Positions 7,662-12,586 of a stretch of 12,586 nucleotides of DNA are shown piece after piece. The stretch's first letter is position 1; each line of letters opens with the position of its first letter. A program made the translations under genes and the position numbers. The notes under the pieces were generated by a model, which did no database searches, was not told the origin of the DNA, and worked only from the letters and a program-made list of their open reading frames with translations. The stretch is from Acidobacteriota bacterium (GTDB taxonomy: Bacteria; Acidobacteriota; Terriglobia; Terriglobales; Acidobacteriaceae): NCBI GenBank assembly GCA_021780095.1, contig JAJXZK010000010.1:1-12586 (forward strand), written 5' to 3'.

Positions 7662-9122
7662 CTAACTCCTTTTCGCGGCGACTGGTGTCGGGGTGGAATC
7701 CTCCGTCAACGGTTCCCGCGCTTCCACGTCGAAAATCTCCGGGTCGGGATCCTGGAAAAAATGCCGGTGCAGCGATTGAACCGCCTCCTCCACATCGTTT
7801 TCTTCGATCATAAAGCTCATGTTGATTTCCGACGCGCCCTGGGAAATCATCCTGACGTTGACGTGGCGGATGGCAGTGAACACCTGGGCTGCGATCCCTC
7901 GCTGGCCGCGAATATTCTCGCCGACCATGCAGATCAGCGCCTTGCAGCCTTCATACTTCACATCCGCCAATTGGCTCAGGTCCGCGGCGATGGCAGGCAG
8001 GCGATCGTTCGAGTCCACTGAAAGGGAAACGCTCACCTCAGAGGTCGAAACCATATCGACGGCGCACTTATGCTTGTCAAACACATCGAAAATAGACTTC
8101 AGGTAGCCGTGGGTCATCAACATGCGGCTGGCCACAACGTCAATGATGGTGAGCTTGCGCTTGATCGCGATCGATTTAAACGGCGTGCGCGAATGGCGGG
8201 CAATGGCAGTGATCTGCGTCCCCTGGTTGCTGGGATCTTTCGAGTTCAGCACCCACACGGGAATGTTTTTCTGCACCGCGGGAAGAATCGTGGCCGGGTG
8301 GAGCACCTTGGCGCCAAAGTAGGCGAGTTCCGAAGCCTCTTCAAAGCTGATCGTCTTCACTCGCAGCGCGTCGGAACACACTCGCGGGTCAGTAGTCATA
8401 ATGCCGTTGACGTCCGTCCAGATTTCAATTGCGTGGGCGTTCAATCCACGTCCGATCAATGCTCCAGTAAAGTCCGATCCTCCGCGGCCCAGTGTCGTCG
8501 TGACGCCTTTTTCAGTGGCACCGATAAAGCCCCCAAGCACGGGAACATGTCCCTTTTCGAGCAACGGTAGAACATGTTGCCGCAGCTGGTGCTCAATCTT
8601 GTCTTCCAAGGGCGTCGCCTTGCCGTGGTCGCCGTTGGTCACAATGCAGGTGCGAGCATCGACATGGATACCGTTCAGACTGGATTGCGCGTAGAGCGCG
8701 CCGATCATATGGCTGGACAACCGCTCGCCATAGGAGGCGACAAGGTCGGTGGTGCGCGGCGTCAACTCCTGCACCGCTGCCAACCCTCGTAACAGATCGT
8801 CGAGCGCCTCGAATTGCTCCTCCATCCAGCTGTGGGTTGAGCCGACAGCAGTTCCCCTCAAGAGTGCAGAGACGGCGTCGAGATGACGATTCCGCAGGCG
8901 GGAGCTAATGGCGAGCGCGCCGGTACGATCTCCGCGTTCCGCTGCTGCGGCGGCGGCCAGCAATTGATCGGTCACCTTGGCCATGGCGCTGACCACGACG
9001 ACTGGAGTTAGTCCGCGCGCCCGACGGCTTTCGACAATTTCAGCGGTGCGCGCAATTGCGGCTGGGTTCTCCACCGAGGTACCGCCGAACTTCATCACAA
9101 CGATTTTCATCGCGCCGCTCAT
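7662..9122 (-). CDS. lysC: Aspartate kinase (monofunctional, with ACT domains)
   Basis: Aspartokinase phosphorylates aspartate, the entry step to lysine, threonine and methionine, and is usually feedback-inhibited through ACT domains. The 486-residue protein has KFGGTS (11-16), GRGGSDFTG (212-220) and WTDVNGIMTTDPR in the kinase domain. Two ACT regions follow at about 325-390 and 395-455 (LMTHGYLKSIFDVF, STSEVSVSLSVD, GENIRGQRG). There is no homoserine dehydrogenase domain. I chose ATG at 9122 because it overlaps the asd stop in an ATGA arrangement and the kinase fold begins there. The frame remains open to 9251, but that extension lies inside asd and is unlike the family. A second ATG at 9110 is also possible. 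The tail after about residue 465 is acidic and proline/threonine-rich. Sensitivity to lysine or threonine is likely but cannot be read from the sequence. Confidence 0.93.
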   Translation of the reverse strand: MSGAMKIVVMKFGGTSVENPAAIARTAEIVESRRARGLTPVVVVSAMAKVTDQLLAAAAAAERGDRTGALAISSRLRNRHLDAVSALLRGTAVGSTHSWMEEQFEALDDLLRGLAAVQELTPRTTDLVASYGERLSSHMIGALYAQSSLNGIHVDARTCIVTNGDHGKATPLEDKIEHQLRQHVLPLLEKGHVPVLGGFIGATEKGVTTTLGRGGSDFTGALIGRGLNAHAIEIWTDVNGIMTTDPRVCSDALRVKTISFEEASELAYFGAKVLHPATILPAVQKNIPVWVLNSKDPSNQGTQITAIARHSRTPFKSIAIKRKLTIIDVVASRMLMTHGYLKSIFDVFDKHKCAVDMVSTSEVSVSLSVDSNDRLPAIAADLSQLADVKYEGCKALICMVGENIRGQRGIAAQVFTAIRHVNVRMISQGASEINMSFMIEENDVEEAVQSLHRHFFQDPDPEIFDVEAREPLTEDSTPTPVAAKRS

Positions 9123-10213
9123 GGCTTCAATCCTGACGGCAATAGCTTGCCTTGGGACGCCAGCAATTCCGCATTCAGCAGTGCTGCGCCTGCCGCCCCT
9201 CGAATTGTGTTGTGCGACAGCACGGTAAATTTCCAGTCCAATAGGGAACATGACCTCAACCGACCGACCGTGGTCGCCATACCGCGTCCACGCATGCGGT
9301 CCAGCCGAGGCTGCGGACGATCTTCCGCCGGATTGAATTCCACTGGCTGTTCTGGCGCGGTGGGAAGGTTTTGTCCCATGAGCGGGTGAAATTCTCTCCA
9401 GGCTGCGAGGATCTCCTCCCGGCTTGGCTTGCTGACCAGCTCGATGCTGACGCTTTCCGTGTGGCCATCTTCTACCGCGACGCGATTGCAGTGCGCGCTC
9501 ACTTTCGCGTTCAGCAATGTGACTTGAGAATTTTCCAGCTTGCCGAGAAGCCGCCGCGTTTCAGCTTCCAGTTTCTCTTCTTCATTCTTAATAAAAGGGA
9601 CTACATTGCCCAGAATGTCGAGCGAAGGAACGCCCGGGTAACCGGCGCCGCTGATAGCCTGCATGGTGCTGACAAATACAGAACGCAGACCGAACTTCTC
9701 CGCCAGCGGCTTCAACGCCATCACCAGGCCAATCGCGGAACAATTAGGGTTGGTCACGATGTAGCCGCGCTTCTGGCCGTCCATTTTCGAGCCATTCCAG
9801 TTCTGTTGCGGAATCAGCGCCAAATGATCGGCATTGACTTCTGGAATCACCAGCGGCACATCCGCCTGCATACGAAATGCGCTGGAGTTCGAAATCACGG
9901 CACAACCGGCGGCCGCGAATTTAGGTTCCAACTCGCGCGCAATGTCGGTGTCGAGTGCAGCAAAAATAATCTCAGGAACGCCGTTCGGATTCTGTTCCGG
10001 CGTGGCCGGCGAAACTGGCAGATTGGCCACGGAGTCGGGGATGGGAGTGTCCAGCTTCCAGCGCACGGCGTCCTCGTACCGTTTGCCGGTCGAGCGATCG
10101 CTGGCCGCCAGCCATGTCACCTGGAACCACGGATGATTCTCCAGAAGCTGGATGAAACGTTGGCCGACCATCCCGGTCGCGCCGAGAATGCCTATTTTGT
10201 ATGGAGTCTGCAT
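9119..10213 (-). CDS. asd: Aspartate-semialdehyde dehydrogenase (archaeal/fungal-like type)
   Basis: Asd reduces aspartyl phosphate to aspartate semialdehyde with NADPH in the cytoplasm, feeding both the DapA branch and the homoserine branch. The 364-residue protein begins with the nucleotide-binding loop GILGATGMVGQ. NPNCSAIG gives the catalytic nucleophile C158, and VAVEDGHTE gives the active-site histidine H251. SGAGYPGVPSLD lies between them. The DGHTE histidine motif and overall layout resemble the archaeal/fungal branch more than the E. coli type. The start at 10213 puts the dinucleotide loop six residues in, as expected. No Shine-Dalgarno sequence is visible in the AT-rich leader. It is the first of the lysine genes, and its TGA overlaps the lysC ATG by two bases of the shared ATGA. 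Confidence 0.94.
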   Translation of the reverse strand: MQTPYKIGILGATGMVGQRFIQLLENHPWFQVTWLAASDRSTGKRYEDAVRWKLDTPIPDSVANLPVSPATPEQNPNGVPEIIFAALDTDIARELEPKFAAAGCAVISNSSAFRMQADVPLVIPEVNADHLALIPQQNWNGSKMDGQKRGYIVTNPNCSAIGLVMALKPLAEKFGLRSVFVSTMQAISGAGYPGVPSLDILGNVVPFIKNEEEKLEAETRRLLGKLENSQVTLLNAKVSAHCNRVAVEDGHTESVSIELVSKPSREEILAAWREFHPLMGQNLPTAPEQPVEFNPAEDRPQPRLDRMRGRGMATTVGRLRSCSLLDWKFTVLSHNTIRGAAGAALLNAELLASQGKLLPSGLKP

Positions 10214-10239
10214 TGAAAATAATTATTTCATTTATAGCA
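10214..10239 (-). promoter_or_regulatory. Candidate asd operon promoter with AT-rich palindrome
   Basis: Read on the minus strand, TGC (10239-10237) followed by TATAAA (10236-10231) forms an extended -10 element. No strong -35 box is seen. Between it and the asd ATG lies the hyphenated inverted repeat TGAAA-N7-TTTCA (10214-10230), in an AT-rich patch that stands out from its surroundings. Transcription from here would leave only about ten leader bases and no Shine-Dalgarno. The 46-base gap is too small for a lysine riboswitch. Confidence 0.35.
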
Positions 10240-10259
10240 GCCATGTGCGCTTTGATGCA

Positions 10260-11063
10260 TCACTTGCCGAAGGCAAAATTTGCCTTCGACGCTCGATGGC
10301 TTTGTATTGTGATCTGTTGCGACTGGGTTCCCAGCTTCTCATGCACAGCGACCAGTGTGTAGGTTCCGGGCGGCAGGCCTTGAATCTGATAGGTTCCGTC
10401 CACATTGGAAACCGCGAAAAATGGGTTCTGAACGACGTTCAGAAACGCTTCCATCCAGGGATGATTGTTGCAGCGGACGGGAATCATGAGCCCGGTCGCG
10501 CGAAAGACATGCTGCTCGGTACCCGCCATGGGCGCCTGGGAAATGTCGAATCCAGATCTGTCGTCGCTTCCCGGCGAAACTATGTGGATGTTGTGCATAG
10601 TGCGATCGCTGTTGCGAAACTCGACCGGCTGACCACCCATCGCGCCAATCACATGCGGAATGTACCGGCAGCCCTTCTGGTCCAACACCACACGCGTTTT
10701 GGTGGGCATATAGATCCGATTGCCCAGGCCGCCTTGGACATACACAAAAACATTCGCGAGTCGGCCGTCTTGGACGACGTATTGTTCAGTCATGTTCGGA
10801 GTCGTCGAGCCTTCGCTGCAGGCCGGATCCTGCGCCATGTCGATCACGATTGGAGTGGGCGCTTTGCCGTTGAAGTGGATTGTGCCCGACACCGAGCCTG
10901 CCGTCGCCGGATCGATTTGCGCATTGGCTGATGGCGCTGCGGAGGAGCTGGTATTTCCAGCCGCGGACAGATTCGGTCCCGAGTGTTTACTGCAACCCGC
11001 AAGCGCCAGTACGACCAGTGAAACGGCCCAAAGCCCCACGCCAGCATGGTGCTTTTTCAGCAT
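10260..11063 (-). CDS. Lipoprotein with cupredoxin-like copper motif and CarboxypepD_reg-like C-terminus
   Basis: This 267-residue protein is exported as a lipoprotein: a basic start, a hydrophobic core and the lipobox LAGC (cysteine C24) are followed by a Ser/Ala-rich linker to about residue 50. The middle, about 55-210, resembles plastocyanin-like proteins. It has H157 and H160 in TMHNIHI, and RCNNHPWM supplies C198-x2-H201-x2-M204, a plausible type 1-like copper site. C132 and H137 (GCRYIPH) could also bind metal. The end (NVDGTYQIQGLPPGTYTLVAVHEKLG) matches the carboxypeptidase-regulatory beta-sandwich type. ATG at 11063 follows AAGGAC at suitable spacing. The role is unknown: an electron-transfer or copper-handling protein on the periplasmic side is an inference. 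It sits between the isocitrate dehydrogenase gene (47 bases) and asd (46 bases), all on one strand. Confidence 0.85.
   Translation of the reverse strand: MLKKHHAGVGLWAVSLVVLALAGCSKHSGPNLSAAGNTSSSAAPSANAQIDPATAGSVSGTIHFNGKAPTPIVIDMAQDPACSEGSTTPNMTEQYVVQDGRLANVFVYVQGGLGNRIYMPTKTRVVLDQKGCRYIPHVIGAMGGQPVEFRNSDRTMHNIHIVSPGSDDRSGFDISQAPMAGTEQHVFRATGLMIPVRCNNHPWMEAFLNVVQNPFFAVSNVDGTYQIQGLPPGTYTLVAVHEKLGTQSQQITIQSHRASKANFAFGK
10268..10288. terminator. Strong hairpin at the 3' end of the lipoprotein gene
   Basis: CGAAGGCAAA and TTTGCCTTCG form a perfect inverted repeat with ten-base arms and a single central base. It lies within the last codons of the lipoprotein gene, just before its stop at 10260. 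The RNA would fold into a stable stem with a short A/U loop. No U-run follows on either strand, so it is not a classic intrinsic terminator. It may slow transcription, protect a 3' end or separate the upstream unit from asd. Confidence 0.4.
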
Positions 11064-11110
11064 GTTGAATGTCCTTAACTTTACCTGCCGTACGAAAATG
11101 GCTCCGAAAT

Positions 11111-12136
11111 TTAGCTGGCCAATGCCGCAATGACTGCATCGCCAAATTCATTCGTTCCTGCTGTGCCACCCACATCGCGCGTCAGGGATTGTTTGGATTC
11201 ATAGACCTTCTCGATCGCACGATGGACACGGTCCGCAGCGTCCGCTTCGTCGATGTGACGCAGCATCAACACTGCCGACTGAAGCAGCGCGGTTGGATTC
11301 GCCACGTTTGTTCCAGCGATGTCCGGCGCGGAACCGTGGACGGCTTCAAAAATAGCGCATTCCGCGCCCAGGTTCGCTCCGGGAACCAAGCCCAGTCCGC
11401 CTACAAACGCAGCGCACAAATCGCTGATGATGTCTCCATACAGATTCTCCAACAGCAGCATGTCGTACTGGTAGGGATTGGTAACCAGTTGCATGCAGGT
11501 GTTGTCGACCAGGTGTTCCCCGTAGATCACGTCGGGATAGCCCTTCGCGACATTGCGCGCGCAGCGAAGAAACAGGCCGTCGGACATCTTCATGATGTTG
11601 GCCTTATGCACAGCGTGAATTTTTTTGCGATTATGCTTGCGAGCGTATGCAAAGGCAAACTCCGCGATGCGCGTAGAGGCCTTCTCGGTGATGATCTTGA
11701 TCGACTCGACCACGCCCGGCACCACTTCATGCTCAATGCCGACGTATTCACCTTCCGTGTTTTCGCGAATGATGATCAGATCGACGCCGGGATAATGGGT
11801 GGGCAGGCCGGGAAGATTCTGGATGGGCCGAAAATTCGCGTACAGCTCAAAATGCTTCCTCAGGATCACATTAATCGACGAAAAGCCCCCGCCAATCGGC
11901 GTCGTCACAGGCCCCTTCAATGCAACCCGGTTGCGCTCGATTGATTGGTACAGTTCGCTTGGAATGTATTCCTGGTATCGCTCGTAGGCCTCCGCGCCCG
12001 CCAGATGCTCGTCCCATTGAAACTTCAGGCCGGTGGCTTCCAGAATTCGAACCACGACGCGAGTAATCTCCGGTCCAATGCCATCGCCCGGAATCAGCGT
12101 AATCTTGTGCTCGGTTGCGGTCGATTGTGCAGTCAT
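11111..12136 (-). CDS. NAD-dependent isocitrate dehydrogenase (IDH3-like)
   Basis: This 341-residue enzyme of the isocitrate/isopropylmalate dehydrogenase family most likely oxidises isocitrate to 2-oxoglutarate in the TCA cycle. It has LIPGDGIGPEI at the start and FSSINVILRKHFELYANFRP, where S87 and N89 match the isocitrate-contacting serine and asparagine of E. coli Icd. RENTEGEYVGIEH, HKANIMKMSDGLF and LYGDIISDL follow, with K178, D211, D235 and D239. HGSAPDIAGTNVANP has D272-I273 where NADP enzymes have K-Y, which indicates NAD. The whole length tracks the mitochondrial IDH3 alpha subunit. Homoisocitrate or isopropylmalate dehydrogenase is less likely but not excluded. ATG at 12136 follows GGGAGA about ten bases upstream. 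It lies 53 bases after nrdR. Confidence 0.88.
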   Translation of the reverse strand: MTAQSTATEHKITLIPGDGIGPEITRVVVRILEATGLKFQWDEHLAGAEAYERYQEYIPSELYQSIERNRVALKGPVTTPIGGGFSSINVILRKHFELYANFRPIQNLPGLPTHYPGVDLIIIRENTEGEYVGIEHEVVPGVVESIKIITEKASTRIAEFAFAYARKHNRKKIHAVHKANIMKMSDGLFLRCARNVAKGYPDVIYGEHLVDNTCMQLVTNPYQYDMLLLENLYGDIISDLCAAFVGGLGLVPGANLGAECAIFEAVHGSAPDIAGTNVANPTALLQSAVLMLRHIDEADAADRVHRAIEKVYESKQSLTRDVGGTAGTNEFGDAVIAALAS

Positions 12137-12189
12137 GAAGTTCTTTCTCCCATATATTTTGGCTCGAGCTATGGCCGCGATCGGTTCGC

Positions 12190-12586
12190 TTACAGCGATT
12201 CCAACTCTGACTTGAATTCGTTGACGTCTTTAAAATCGCGATGCACAGAGGCATAGCGAATGTACGCGACGGTATCGAGGGCCTTTAATTCGCGCATAAT
12301 CAGTTCACCGACTTCCGCGGTACTGCGCTCGCGTTCGGCGGAGTCCATCACGTAGCTCTCCACCTGGTTCACAATGGATTCCAGCCGCGCCGCCGGCACG
12401 GGGCGTTTTTCGCAGGCGCGTAACAGCCCGCTGAGAACTTTCTGCCGATCGAATTTTTCGCGTCGGCCATCCTTCTTGATGACCATGTAGGGTATTTCAT
12501 CAAGGCGCTCATAGGTGGTGAAGCGCTTCTCGCAACGCTCACATTCGCGTCGCCGCCGGATGGAATCGGCTTCCTTGCTCTCTCGC
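12190..12586 (-). CDS. nrdR: Transcriptional repressor NrdR (partial, N-terminus beyond right edge)
   Basis: NrdR is a zinc-ribbon/ATP-cone repressor of ribonucleotide reductase genes that senses ATP and dATP. The visible 131 residues lack about the first 15-20, including the first zinc-binding CxxC. What remains reads SIRRRRECERCEKRFTTYER, the second half of the zinc ribbon with its CxxC. The ATP-cone follows (MVIKKDGRREKFDRQKVLSGL, ALDTVAYIRYASVHRDF). The product ends in a short acidic tail (NEFKSELESL) and TAA at 12192-12190. The frame is open to the edge, and a downstream ATG at 12486 is internal rather than the true start. No ribonucleotide reductase gene is in view. The gene is transcribed toward the isocitrate dehydrogenase, possibly in one unit. 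Confidence 0.95.
   Translation of the reverse strand, partial: RESKEADSIRRRRECERCEKRFTTYERLDEIPYMVIKKDGRREKFDRQKVLSGLLRACEKRPVPAARLESIVNQVESYVMDSAERERSTAEVGELIMRELKALDTVAYIRYASVHRDFKDVNEFKSELESL

Noticed and set aside
9123..9251. Longer lysC start at 9251
   Set aside because: The extra 43 residues lie within asd and do not resemble aspartokinases. The ATGA overlap at 9122 is better.
10214..10259. Lysine riboswitch (L-box) upstream of asd
   Set aside because: The gap is 46 bases, far shorter than an L-box of roughly 170-180 bases, and no such fold is apparent.
11069..11944. A 291-codon plus-strand open frame opposite the isocitrate dehydrogenase gene
   Set aside because: It is antisense to a clear enzyme gene, has no recognisable motifs and is explained by GC-rich codon bias. 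Similar frames opposite asd (9371-10216) and the lipoprotein gene (10152-10931) were dropped for the same reason.
12146..12162. CCATATATTTTGG-like patch as an NrdR box
   Set aside because: It matches only part of the core of the known 16-base NrdR box, lacks the flanking bases and the second copy usually found, and is not in front of a ribonucleotide reductase gene.
1..12586. CRISPR arrays, tRNA/rRNA genes, insertion sequences, prophage or toxin-antitoxin genes
   Set aside because: I saw no repeat-spacer pattern, RNA gene, transposase or terminal inverted repeats. Known-type metabolic and regulatory genes fill the window.

Overview
This window looks like an ordinary chromosomal segment from a free-living, moderately GC-rich bacterium. 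It is almost entirely coding. No gap between genes exceeds about 140 bases, and I see no tRNA, rRNA, CRISPR array, insertion sequence or phage gene. My best guess for the lineage is Acidobacteriota (Terriglobia/Koribacter-like). That rests on a membrane-bound RsbU-type phosphatase with a jelly-roll sensor, a plastocyanin-like/CarboxypepD_reg lipoprotein and an IDH3-like NAD isocitrate dehydrogenase. It is inference from gene content, not a database result.

Left part (1-4145). A ribonuclease J gene on the minus strand is cut by the left edge. It is divergent from a small AhpD-like carboxymuconolactone decarboxylase family gene (1512-1973, +). Next comes a 677-residue secreted/membrane PP2C (SpoIIE/RsbU-type) phosphatase (2112-4145, +) with its own candidate extended -10 promoter and an adjacent inverted repeat.

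Middle (4176-10213, all minus strand). A STAS protein fused to a degenerate receiver domain (4176-4880) is convergent with the phosphatase, 30 bases apart. The two could form a partner-switching pair. Upstream of it is a tight lysine/diaminopimelate operon, transcribed asd > lysC > dapB > dapA > dapD. It carries aspartate through aspartyl phosphate, aspartate semialdehyde, dihydrodipicolinate and tetrahydrodipicolinate to the N-succinyl intermediate, in nearly pathway order (LysC acts before Asd). asd and lysC share an ATGA overlap, and lysC and dapB are 6 bases apart, so translational coupling is likely.

Right part (10260-12586, minus strand). A copper-site-bearing lipoprotein, an NAD-type isocitrate dehydrogenase and the C-terminal part of the repressor NrdR lie upstream of asd in the same direction. 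From nrdR to the STAS gene there are nine consecutive same-strand genes. A strong hairpin at the end of the lipoprotein gene and a candidate promoter in front of asd suggest the lysine operon has its own transcription start.

I found no clearly new multi-gene system. The best candidates for a second look are the phosphatase/STAS-pseudoreceiver pair, the cupredoxin-like lipoprotein, and the hairpin and palindrome elements around the start of the asd operon.
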